Source of the DNA: G965215055 sp965215055 | Lineage (GTDB): Bacteria; Pseudomonadota; Gammaproteobacteria; UBA4575 | Direction of reading: 5' to 3' | Length of the DNA: 64,000 bases | Assembly (NCBI GenBank): GCA_965215055.1 | Contig: OZ244046.1 | Span: 1,426,001 to 1,490,000, forward strand | Shown here: positions 1 to 7,348 of the stretch, piece after piece | Position numbering within the stretch: position 1 is the stretch's first letter | Layout: every line of letters begins with the position of its first letter | Position numbers and translations under genes: made by a program | The notes under the pieces: generated by a model | Database searches by the model: none | Seen by the model: the letters and a program-made list of their open reading frames with translations, nothing else | Told to the model about the DNA's origin: nothing

Positions 1-1
1 C

Positions 2-163
2 TATATGAAACAAGCCAATGTGGGAGATACGCTCGAACTGCTATCAACCGATCAGGGTACAGCTTCCGATGTTCCGGAGTGGGTTGACAAAGTTGGGCAC
101 GAGATGATCAGCAGTGAAAAAGTCGACGAAGTCTGGCATATTAAGGTTCGCAAGACTAAATAG
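2..163 (+). CDS. TusA-family sulfurtransferase, C-terminal part (cut by window edge)
   Basis: The frame is open from the window edge to a TAG at 161-163, so the N-terminus, including the expected active-site Cys of the CPxP motif, lies outside. The visible residues (VGDTLELLSTDQGTASDVPEW, then VGHEMISSEKVDEVWHIKVRK in the same frame) follow the second half of the TusA fold: strand, the DxG turn, helix with DVPEW, then the GHE strand and a final basic strand. TusA proteins pass persulfide sulfur between partners, in sulfur oxidisers to DsrEFH/DsrC or Hdr-like systems. It sits 44 bp before a sulfide:quinone-oxidoreductase-like gene, which supports a role in sulfur oxidation rather than tRNA thiolation alone. 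An internal ATG at 5 is not a likely start because the fold begins upstream. Confidence 0.75.
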   Translation, partial: YMKQANVGDTLELLSTDQGTASDVPEWVDKVGHEMISSEKVDEVWHIKVRKTK

Positions 164-207
164 CATGCAGTTGGGGAATGGTAAGTATGTTGAGTAGGAG
201 AATATAG

Positions 208-1341
208 ATGAGAATCCTGGTAGTTGGTGGTGGTACGGGCGGTACCATTGTAGCCAATAATCTTGCGCGTCGGTTGGTCAGAGAAACTCGCTCCGGCAAA
301 GTTTCAATCACCATGCTGTCGGCTTCTGACCAGCATATATATCAGCCTGGCCTGTTTTACGTCGCGTTTGGACAGATGACTCCGGATCAACTATATCGCG
401 ATCAAGCAAGCTTGCTTGAGTCCAATATCGAATTTCATGTAGACCCGGTCGAGCAGTTCCAGCTCGATCAAAATCAGGTAAGAACTGAAAGTGGCAATAC
501 TTATGAATATGACACTCTTGTGATAGCAACCGGCTCGCGCATGGTGCCCGAGGAAATTCCCGGGTTGGCAGATGCAGCCGAGTTCTTCTACACTGAGAAA
601 AGCGCGGTGAAAATGTTCAAACGTTTGCGTGAATTTCAAGGTGGCAAAGTTGCCATTATTGTCGGCGTGCCGCATAAGTGTCCGATAGCCCCGGTTGAGC
701 TCACGTTTGCCTTGCACGATTATTTCAAAACACGTGGCATCCGCGACAAAGTCGAAATTAAATACCACTATCCGATTGGCCGTATTCACAGCATTGAGAA
801 CGTTGCCAAGTGGGCAACACCAGAGTTTGAGCGTATCGGTATTGAGTACGAGACGCTGTTCAATGTCAAGGAAGTGGATGCGAAAAACAAGATAGTGAAG
901 AGTGAAGAAGGTACGGAAACCTCCTATGACCTGCTCATTTCCATACCTGCGCATCGTGGTATGGAAGTGATTGAGAAGGATCAGCTTGGCCAAGGCGGAT
1001 GGATCCCGACTGATCGTCATCAACTCACCATGGATGGTCATGACAACGTCTACATAGTAGGTGATACTACCAACCTGCCAGTCAGTAAAACGGGTTCAGC
1101 AGCGCACTTTGAGGCAGAAGTGATTGCCGAGAACATTGCCTCAATTATCAAAATCGGCACCCCGGTACGTGAATACGATGGCAAGGTCTACTGCTTTATT
1201 GAAACCGGCCATGACAGTGCCACCTACGCCATGTTCAACTACATTAATCCTCCTGACCTGAAGCAGCCAAACAAGTCAATGCACTGGTTTAAGATGTCTT
1301 ATAACCAGATGTACTGGACCAGCGTACGCGGCTTGCTTTAA
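208..1341 (+). CDS. Sulfide:quinone oxidoreductase-like FAD flavoprotein
   Basis: A 377-residue pyridine-nucleotide-disulfide-type flavoprotein. The N-terminal FAD motif GGGTGG (residues 7-12), a second dinucleotide region with ATGSR near 107-111 and the C-terminal FAD segment YIVGDTT are all present. Family members oxidise sulfide, or related sulfur compounds, at the membrane and reduce quinone. Only two cysteines exist, Cys158 (HKCP) and Cys329 (VYCF). They correspond to the two redox cysteines nearest the flavin in classical enzymes; the third, N-terminal Cys is absent. The ATG at 208 follows an AGGAG at about 194-201. The gene lies between a TusA-like gene and a DUF1641 gene, a grouping seen in sulfur oxidisers. 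The exact SQR type, or flavocytochrome-c-like function, cannot be settled from sequence alone. Confidence 0.8.
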   Translation: MRILVVGGGTGGTIVANNLARRLVRETRSGKVSITMLSASDQHIYQPGLFYVAFGQMTPDQLYRDQASLLESNIEFHVDPVEQFQLDQNQVRTESGNTYEYDTLVIATGSRMVPEEIPGLADAAEFFYTEKSAVKMFKRLREFQGGKVAIIVGVPHKCPIAPVELTFALHDYFKTRGIRDKVEIKYHYPIGRIHSIENVAKWATPEFERIGIEYETLFNVKEVDAKNKIVKSEEGTETSYDLLISIPAHRGMEVIEKDQLGQGGWIPTDRHQLTMDGHDNVYIVGDTTNLPVSKTGSAAHFEAEVIAENIASIIKIGTPVREYDGKVYCFIETGHDSATYAMFNYINPPDLKQPNKSMHWFKMSYNQMYWTSVRGLL

Positions 1342-1353
1342 GGAGGCCATGTC

Positions 1354-1794
1354 ATGACCGCTCAGGCAGAGACAGAGACGCCTCCCGCCGGAACAGCTAG
1401 TACCGGCGATCTGCAGCAGCTCACCGAGCTCGCGACACTTGTCACCTCCGCTCGGGATGCAATGTCGGACGAGATTGTCACCCGGTTAGCCTCGGCAGTG
1501 AGCGAGGGCATTACCTTGCTCGATCGCCTCACGCGCAATGAGGGGCTGATGCGTTTGATTCGGGCACTTGATCGCCCGGAAAATCAGGACCTTCTGATTA
1601 GCTTGTCCAATGCCATCACTGCAATGAGTCGAGATCTCGCAACTACTTCTTCGCCAGCCAAAGGCGGTATTGGAGGGATATTACAACTGGCTCGCGAGCC
1701 AGCCACGCAGGAGGGGGTTCGATTGCTTTCGCTATTCAGCCAGCATCTGAGAGAGAGCGTTCGTGAACTGCATCAGCACGACGCTAATAGCTGA
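1354..1794 (+). CDS. DUF1641 family protein
   Basis: A 146-residue helical protein starting 12 bp after the SQR-like gene, with AGGAGG immediately upstream (about 1341-1346), so the two are almost certainly co-transcribed. The middle carries the DUF1641 pattern of conserved short helices (LLDRLTRNEGLMRLIRAL, then NAITAMS). No catalytic motif, cysteine or signal peptide is visible. DUF1641 proteins often accompany SQR-type flavoproteins and formate dehydrogenase accessory loci, so an accessory role to the upstream enzyme is likely. That role is inferred from context only. Confidence 0.75.
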   Translation: MTAQAETETPPAGTASTGDLQQLTELATLVTSARDAMSDEIVTRLASAVSEGITLLDRLTRNEGLMRLIRALDRPENQDLLISLSNAITAMSRDLATTSSPAKGGIGGILQLAREPATQEGVRLLSLFSQHLRESVRELHQHDANS

Positions 1795-1810
1795 AATTTA
1801 AAATTTAACA

Positions 1811-1851
1811 GCCAAGAAGGGGCGCGGGAGAGAGGTGCCCCTTTGGCTTTT
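1811..1851 (+). terminator. Intrinsic terminator after the SQR/DUF1641 operon
   Basis: A GC-rich hairpin: the left arm at 1811-1823 (GCCAAGAAGGGGC) pairs with 1837-1847 (GCCCCTTTGGC) with one small bulge, and TTTT follows. It lies 16 bp after the DUF1641 stop and before the convergent porin gene, as expected for a terminator of the plus-strand operon. Confidence 0.8.
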
Positions 1852-1885
1852 CTAGCTTTCGAGTATCTTCTATCTTCGCTTCAGA

Positions 1886-3418
1886 CTATTTGAACCGATA
1901 CTGAAGCATCGCCCAGAACTTCTGGGTGTCATTGCTGAACTCATCGGCGTCGTAACTGGTGTATTTTACTAACCCAAGCCATTTCTTTGTAAACGGCTTG
2001 GCAAACAACATGCTCCACTCATCCCCGTAGTCTTTCATTCTGACTCCATTTACGCTCTTCTTGTCAGCTTCATATTTGTGATACTGGAAGACCAGCTTGG
2101 ACGGGCCGATCAATCCTTTCACTACATATGTAACACTGGTGTCCTTGAGGCCTCGGGCGGGAGTATTGGACCCACCAGGGCCGCCTACGAACTTGTCAGC
2201 CCAACCATTGAAGGCGTGTACCGTAGAAAGGGGGGTTTGCACAGCATTCACGCCGTTGCCTTCCAGAACTTCGTGACCTACCTTCAAAACCATCGGTTTG
2301 CCAAGTGCCGTGAAGGCACCGCCAAGCTCGATATTGTAGTAGTCGTTGTCATCCAGAGTGTCAAGGGCGTCATCCTCGGGGTCCTGGTTTGCCCATTCCA
2401 GCTCGGAAAGCAGGGTTAAATTATCGTTTAACTTGTGTTTGCCCAAAAATCGCACGCCCCAGGTATCGGAATCAAAAGGAAATTGAAGGCTACCTACGGC
2501 CATTCCCATTGGTTGCCCTGTTACAGGGTTTATATTGGGGGGAGTAAATACAGGTACTGTTCCACCTTCACCTTCTTTAGGCGGGGTTCGCGAATTGTCT
2601 TTAAAGTCCAGTATGTAACGGTAGGCGGTCAGCTTTCCAAAGGGAAGTTTGTAAGAGATGTTAATGAGGTGGGAGTCATCCATATCATATTCATTGAATA
2701 CTGAATCCTTACCGAACAGTCGATTTACCTTATCAATATAGGAGTAAGAGATACTGAGGTTCTTGATTGATGAGTTGTCGATTCTGAAGGCATCAAAGGA
2801 CTGGTTATTATTGCGCCAGATAACGTCGCCTACCCAGCGATGATTATCATAGATGATGAGCTGTCTTCCCAACTTGAATGAAGTGTTGCCACTGCAGGGA
2901 CCTGGTGCCATCGGGCAACCGCCGGTTGGACTGCGCCAGCCGATGTAGAATTCTTCAACTTCTTCAAAATTGTTATCTGGAATAATGGCATGTCCCTCTG
3001 CGACGCGACTTGCACCCAGAAGATTCGGTGGAGCAAGCTTTAAGTCTTCGTCAAGGTTCAATGCATTATCACTGCCTAATCGCGTTGCTGCTTCTACCGA
3101 ACCACGGAAGTAAAAGCCATGATAGCGAGCTGTGGTATAGCCCAGTACGGCACGCAGGCTTAGCAGATCGGCGTCATCGGCGGCATTCAAGGGAGACGTT
3201 GGGGGGAGATCTTCGTCATTCACATCTTCATAGCGCATACGCAGCCAAACGTCGGGCTTGCCGCTCATCATTGCGTGTTGAATTTCAGTTGTATTTGGTA
3301 AAAACTTGCCGCGGTGGACGTTGGGAACATCGGGTAAGCCTGCTGCCCAGGCACTTTGTGCGATCATAAAAATGATAGCAGTGGTTATGAGACACGAAAG
3401 CGACTTGAAATTGATCAT
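1886..3418 (-). CDS. Outer-membrane beta-barrel porin, alginate-export-like
   Basis: 510 residues with a clear Sec signal peptide (hydrophobic stretch ending AQSAWA, cleavage near residue 25). Many alternating strands rich in Tyr, Trp, Asp and Asn follow, including WLRMRYEDVNDED, FKLGRQLIIYDNHRWVG and FWAMLQYRFK. The WVGDVIWRNNNQSFD region and the overall layout resemble alginate-export/OprB-like porins. The C-terminus ends RFK rather than the usual terminal Phe. It would form a passive channel for anions or sugars in the outer membrane. Substrate is unknown. It is transcribed alone, towards the sulfur operon, and its promoter must lie in 3419-3640. Confidence 0.72.
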   Translation of the reverse strand: MINFKSLSCLITTAIIFMIAQSAWAAGLPDVPNVHRGKFLPNTTEIQHAMMSGKPDVWLRMRYEDVNDEDLPPTSPLNAADDADLLSLRAVLGYTTARYHGFYFRGSVEAATRLGSDNALNLDEDLKLAPPNLLGASRVAEGHAIIPDNNFEEVEEFYIGWRSPTGGCPMAPGPCSGNTSFKLGRQLIIYDNHRWVGDVIWRNNNQSFDAFRIDNSSIKNLSISYSYIDKVNRLFGKDSVFNEYDMDDSHLINISYKLPFGKLTAYRYILDFKDNSRTPPKEGEGGTVPVFTPPNINPVTGQPMGMAVGSLQFPFDSDTWGVRFLGKHKLNDNLTLLSELEWANQDPEDDALDTLDDNDYYNIELGGAFTALGKPMVLKVGHEVLEGNGVNAVQTPLSTVHAFNGWADKFVGGPGGSNTPARGLKDTSVTYVVKGLIGPSKLVFQYHKYEADKKSVNGVRMKDYGDEWSMLFAKPFTKKWLGLVKYTSYDADEFSNDTQKFWAMLQYRFK

Positions 3419-3569
3419 GGCCTTTTCCCCCCAAATTAAATAAGAAACCCGTGGCTTTTGTTGTTATTGGTGTTCTAAAACCACATCTTCGAACTTGTTA
3501 TGACCACCCTATTGTAATAGAAACATAATATAAAAGGATAGTACGTTATTCGTCCAAGACTTTGTTGTT

Positions 3570-3639
3570 ATTGAATCCATAGGAGTTGACTATGAATCAA
3601 GATTCAATATCCGTCCTATCAAGAAAGAACATCGTTTGA
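3570..3639 (+). other. Inverted repeat and possible 15-codon ORF in an intergenic region
   Basis: ATTGAATC (3570-3577) and GATTCAAT (3601-3608) form an 8-bp inverted repeat upstream of the minus-strand porin gene. The spacer contains AGGAG followed by ATG at 3592, opening a 15-codon ORF ending at 3639. This could be an operator for the porin, a tiny peptide gene or a gene remnant. No homologue is recognised. Confidence 0.25.
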
Positions 3640-3644
3640 ACTGT

Positions 3645-3977
3645 CTAGGCGACGCTGCCAAATCCTTTATCTACTGCGCCTGCGGGAACCTGCAGACCGG
3701 CGAGCCTGCATCCCTGCGCCACAGGGCCGCCCGGAAACAGACTATACAGGTATTTCATGCCGCCTTTATGGTGAAACTTCTCATCCAGTGCATCGTGAAG
3801 CTCACGCATGTTGATATGACTGGCTTCATGGTGCGAGTAATACTCCTGCAATGCTTGCAATACTTCCAGGTGGTCATCACCAAGTGTCAATCCCTCCGCT
3901 GCTGCTGCGTCTCTTGCACTATCTTTACTCCAGTCTTCAGGCACGTAAGAACCTGTTTGCTCACTTGCACTGGACAC
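3645..3977 (-). CDS. DsrC/TusE-family protein lacking the terminal catalytic cysteine
   Basis: 110 residues. The family signature is clear: central EYYSHHEASHINMRELHDAL helix region, then KYLYSLFPGGP followed by the C-terminal arm. In DsrC the arm carries two cysteines eleven residues apart, CysB and the near-terminal CysA. Here Cys90 occupies the CysB position but residue 101, the CysA position, is Ala (codon GCA), and the tail is extended by DKGFGSVA. Classical DsrC and TusE both need CysA to carry persulfide, so this protein probably cannot do so and may be regulatory, like the Cys-poor members of the family. It is followed at a distance by the bufferin operon on the same strand (153-bp gap). 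Confidence 0.8.
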   Translation of the reverse strand: MSSASEQTGSYVPEDWSKDSARDAAAAEGLTLGDDHLEVLQALQEYYSHHEASHINMRELHDALDEKFHHKGGMKYLYSLFPGGPVAQGCRLAGLQVPAGAVDKGFGSVA

Positions 3978-4130
3978 TATGCTGCTCCTCGTTTCTTTCC
4001 TCGTAAGAGACTAGTTCAATTATACTATGGAAATCAAGCAGAATCGGGGCGATTACTGTTCGATTAAACATCAAAACAACGCCGTCTGCATTTGTATCAA
4101 GTTATATAGCTTTTTTAGCCCTGTTGAATA

Positions 4131-4928
4131 TCATCGATCACGCTTGAAATAGTATCCGCAGATCCATTTTCTCCGTACGAGTTCAGGAAGAATTTTTTGC
4201 AGTTGGGCATCAATATTTTCCCGGGTCGCCAAACTCTCGCATTCGCCCAAAGATAAGCCATTTTGAATTTTATCTATCACCCACCAGCAAGCGTGGTCTA
4301 TCTTGTGAACGACTGGTTTAAAATTATCTCTGGCGATACATAAATACTGGGGACCGGAAATCGCATCGATTTCCTGGGATTTATCTTGTTCACGGTTAGC
4401 GCGCCAGATTTCGTGGATAGGGTAGCTCGACCTCAGTACGGACAGGGAGGCACTTGGCCTGAAACATATATATTGATAATGATCGTGATGTAACGTGGGC
4501 AGGGAATTGAAATCAAATAGCGGATCGTCTTTTGCGTAATAGGCTTGCTCATAAGCCCACTCGAGTTTTGCCATATCAGGCAGATATTGATAATCAATCA
4601 ACTCTGCGTGATCTTCGATCCAGTCTTGTAAAAACAGTGGGAATGACTCCCCGTACAGGTTCAAATTTTGACTTGTCGCCGGGTATTTATAAAAATATTC
4701 ATTTGCGATTTGTTTGAAGTACCTTTTTCCCAGGATCTTTTTACAGCATGGATAGCTTTGTGCCAGGGCGTCAATGTGGGCGGTGCGTGCCGTATTACGG
4801 TAAATATCAAGTCTCTCTTCCGGTGTGAGTTTTTTATTGGTGGAAGATAATAGGGCGCAGACAGAACTGGTTTTGCGGTTTCTCAAGCTGTCCCAGAACT
4901 GCTGTTGCAAGCTGGTCAACTGGTTCAT
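4131..4928 (-). CDS. bufC: DUF2063 protein, bufferin/HvfC-type partner of the MNIO enzyme
   Basis: 265 residues with the DUF2063 N-terminal pattern (LQQQFWDSLRN, then ERLDIYRNTA, and a helical segment with YPCCKKILGKRYF). The ATG overlaps the stop of the DUF692 gene by 4 bp, which implies translational coupling. In characterised systems the DUF2063 protein binds the precursor peptide and presents it to the DUF692 oxidase. The C-terminal half (about 150-265) is more divergent and would be the second alpha/beta domain. The symbol is given by operon position and family; the organism's own name may differ (hvfC). Confidence 0.82.
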   Translation of the reverse strand: MNQLTSLQQQFWDSLRNRKTSSVCALLSSTNKKLTPEERLDIYRNTARTAHIDALAQSYPCCKKILGKRYFKQIANEYFYKYPATSQNLNLYGESFPLFLQDWIEDHAELIDYQYLPDMAKLEWAYEQAYYAKDDPLFDFNSLPTLHHDHYQYICFRPSASLSVLRSSYPIHEIWRANREQDKSQEIDAISGPQYLCIARDNFKPVVHKIDHACWWVIDKIQNGLSLGECESLATRENIDAQLQKILPELVRRKWICGYYFKRDR

Positions 4929-5830
4929 GTCCTGTTACCCAAGCCGGGTTGGGCACTCTTTTTTATTTGCTGTGAGCCATGTGGTTTTACCGATTGCCTG
5001 TACCATCGTGCCTTTTCTGCTTCTTGCAGCAGAGTTGAGAAAGCCGGTAGATCGTTATCCCACTCGATTATCGTCGGGGCCGAACAGCCATGTTTCAAGA
5101 TCTCCTGGTACAGCTTCCATACCGGCTCAGATACCTCGTGGTTGTGCGCATCGAGCAGATAGGCGCCTTTATGTTCATACCCGGCCAAGTGTATTTCGGC
5201 AACCAGATAAAGCGGAATATTCTTTACATACTCCTGCGCATCAATCTGATTGTTATATTGACTGACGTAGATGTTGTTCAAGTCAAGCAGAATCTTACTG
5301 CTTGATTTTTCTGCAACGGCAGTCAAGAATTCCCATTCATGCAACGTTGAGCATTCAAAGCTCAAATAGCTGGAGACATTCTCGACTACTAGAGTTGTTT
5401 CCAGATAATCCTGTATTTTTTTAATGCGGCGGCTGACGTGGTTTACTACTTCTTCCGTATAAGGTAGCGGCAGCAGGTCATTTGCATACTGTTTCTTGAA
5501 AGAAGTCCAACATAAATGATCCGAGATACACAAAGGCTCAAGCTCGTCAGCAAGTTTTTTTATTTTACTCAAATAGGTGAAATCAATCGGGTCCGTTCCA
5601 CCTAACGACATGCCAACGCAATGCAGTGTTACCGGATAATCACGTCGTATGGCATAAGCCTGTTGTCTGGCATAACCACCATCGGCCAAATGATTGTCTG
5701 CGAGAAGCTCGAAAAAATCCACACGGGGCTTTGTCGCCAGAATTTCCTTTACATGGGGTGAGCGAAGCCCTACTCCAATCTCTGGTGCAGGGGGCTTCGC
5801 GTTACTGGAAGAGGGAACATTTCCCATCAC
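4925..5830 (-). CDS. bufB: DUF692/MNIO-family multinuclear iron oxidase for bufferin maturation
   Basis: 301 residues. It has the DUF692 TIM-barrel hallmarks: GVGLRSPHVKEIL at the start, FFELLADNH, LHCVGMSLGG, SDHLCW, VENVSSYLSF, LLDLNNIYVS, EIHLAGYEHKG and IIEWDNDLPAF. The conserved His, Asp, Glu and Asn residues in these motifs are the metal ligands of this family, which uses two or three iron atoms to rearrange Cys or Asx residues of a precursor peptide. The neighbouring DUF2282 gene supplies a Cys-containing substrate, so Cys modification to thiooxazole-type rings is expected. That chemistry is transferred from family knowledge. Confidence 0.88.
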   Translation of the reverse strand: MMGNVPSSSNAKPPAPEIGVGLRSPHVKEILATKPRVDFFELLADNHLADGGYARQQAYAIRRDYPVTLHCVGMSLGGTDPIDFTYLSKIKKLADELEPLCISDHLCWTSFKKQYANDLLPLPYTEEVVNHVSRRIKKIQDYLETTLVVENVSSYLSFECSTLHEWEFLTAVAEKSSSKILLDLNNIYVSQYNNQIDAQEYVKNIPLYLVAEIHLAGYEHKGAYLLDAHNHEVSEPVWKLYQEILKHGCSAPTIIEWDNDLPAFSTLLQEAEKARWYRQSVKPHGSQQIKKSAQPGLGNRT

Positions 5831-5845
5831 TGGTTGTTGTTTTGG

Positions 5846-6133
5846 TTATTTAGCGGGCTTGACTGCTTTGACAACGCCTCCTGCAATTTTCGTACAGGTC
5901 CCTTCTGGCACATAAATCCATTCAGTAGCCATATTATCTTCTTTAGCCTGACCGGCACATTTATGTGAGCCGTCCAAGGCACCGCAGTCATTTTTCCCTG
6001 CTTTGGAAACTCCGGCACATTTTTCCCAATTTGCAGGCGCATCAGGCACTGCCATGGCATTTTGTACAGCCATGCTGGAGCCGATAGCTAAAATTCCAGC
6101 CATAGTAGATTTTATTACGGTTCGTCTATTCAT
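5846..6133 (-). CDS. bufA1: DUF2282 bufferin precursor peptide (BufA1-like)
   Basis: 95 residues: a long Sec-type signal peptide (basic MNRR start, hydrophobic core, cleavage around AMA at 26-28) and a small core with four cysteines, Cys39, Cys50, Cys59 and Cys80. The spacing [28 protein letters not shown] is the DUF2282 pattern. Members are ribosomally made, post-translationally modified peptides that sequester copper in the periplasm. A GGGAGAA ribosome-binding site precedes the ATG. It is the first gene of the three-gene operon (precursor, oxidase, partner). No DoxX-type fourth gene, common in related operons, is present. Confidence 0.88.
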   Translation of the reverse strand: MNRRTVIKSTMAGILAIGSSMAVQNAMAVPDAPANWEKCAGVSKAGKNDCGALDGSHKCAGQAKEDNMATEWIYVPEGTCTKIAGGVVKAVKPAK

Positions 6134-6375
6134 TATCTATATTCTCCCGTGTTGATTGATTAACTTTTTGATGCGTTTCATCGCTATCCCATTAGATACA
6201 TTACGAGATATATTGTTCACATAGTCGTGAAAGTTTTTAGGCAGGAAGTCTGCGACTTTAGCTTTTTTCCAGTTTGCACAATATACTTTCCGTTTAGCTT
6301 GCGGGCTCGCTTGTTTTACAATACTTCAGCATTCGTTTTCAGTAAAGCAATGCCGCATTCATAAGGAAAAATGCA

Positions 6376-7338
6376 ATGGTACTGAAGCGGACAGGGCATA
6401 TTCCGTCAACACGGGACCGGTTTCGGGGCTGCCTGCTGGGTCTTGCCACAGGTGACGCCCTGGGCGTTACGCTGGAGTTCAAGAGCCCTGGCACGTTTGA
6501 ACCGATCAATGAAATGCTCGGCGGCGGCTCGTTCAATCTGGAACCAGGCCAATGGACAGATGACACATCAATGGCCCTGTGCCTTGCCACGAGTCTGGTT
6601 GAATGCGGATTCGACGTGCGAGATCAGATGGAGCGTTACGTGCAGTGGTATAGCAACGGTTACCTATCCTCGACCGGCGAGTGTTTCGATATTGGCAACG
6701 CGACTCGTGATGCCCTCGTTCGATTCAGGGATACTGGTGAGCCGTATGCAGGTTCAACGGAACCCGATACAGCAGGGAACGGCTCACTGATGCGTCTTGC
6801 TCCGGTTCCGATGTTCTACGCCCACGATACTACAAAGGCCATTGAACAGAGTGGGGAAAGTTCGAGAACAACACATGGTGCTGATGAAGCAGTAGATGCC
6901 TGTCGCTACTACGGCGGTCTTCTGGTTGCTGCCTTGCAGGGTGTGACAAAGAAGGCACTTCTTTCCTCCCACTTTTGTCCGGTTCAGGGTTTTTGGCAGC
7001 GTCATGCGTTAGCGAAGAACGTTGCTACCGTTGCCGCAGGCTCCTTTATTCACAATGAGCCGCCAGAAATTGAAGGCACAGGCTACGTCGTCAAGGCTTT
7101 AGAAGCAGCACTATGGGCATTTAGCCGATCTTCCAACTTTCGCGACGGGGCCCTGCTCGCCGTCAATCTGGGAAACGATGCCGACACCACCGGGGCCATC
7201 TACGGTCAACTTGCCGGAGCCCATTACGGAGTAGGTGCCATCCCGCTCGAATGGCGAAAAAAGTTGACAATGGGCGCGGAGATCGAACTACTGGCCGACC
7301 AACTGCTTGAACGTTCCATGTCACTCCCGGTAACGTGA
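6376..7338 (+). CDS. ADP-ribosylglycohydrolase (DraG/ARH family)
   Basis: 320 residues of the all-helical ADP-ribosyl-hydrolase fold. The two metal-binding signatures are intact: TDDT at 61-64 (QWTDDTSMAL) and GNDADTT at 266-272, followed by GAIYGQLAGAHYG. The N-terminal FRGCLLGLATGDALG is the usual opening helix. Such enzymes remove ADP-ribose from arginine or other residues with two Mg or Mn ions. The ATG has AAGGAAAA about 6 bp upstream. It stands alone between the divergent bufferin operon and the convergent oxidase operon, so its target is unknown; no dinitrogenase or DraT is visible nearby. Confidence 0.85.
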   Translation: MVLKRTGHIPSTRDRFRGCLLGLATGDALGVTLEFKSPGTFEPINEMLGGGSFNLEPGQWTDDTSMALCLATSLVECGFDVRDQMERYVQWYSNGYLSSTGECFDIGNATRDALVRFRDTGEPYAGSTEPDTAGNGSLMRLAPVPMFYAHDTTKAIEQSGESSRTTHGADEAVDACRYYGGLLVAALQGVTKKALLSSHFCPVQGFWQRHALAKNVATVAAGSFIHNEPPEIEGTGYVVKALEAALWAFSRSSNFRDGALLAVNLGNDADTTGAIYGQLAGAHYGVGAIPLEWRKKLTMGAEIELLADQLLERSMSLPVT

Positions 7339-7348
7339 ATCAAACAGC

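Noticed and set aside
391..1041. 216-codon minus-strand ORF across the SQR-like gene
   Set aside because: It lies antisense to a well-supported flavoprotein gene and shows no recognised domain.
6376..7338. Assignment of the ADP-ribosylglycohydrolase to nitrogenase control (DraG)
   Set aside because: No nitrogenase or DraT gene is in the window, and the family has many other targets.
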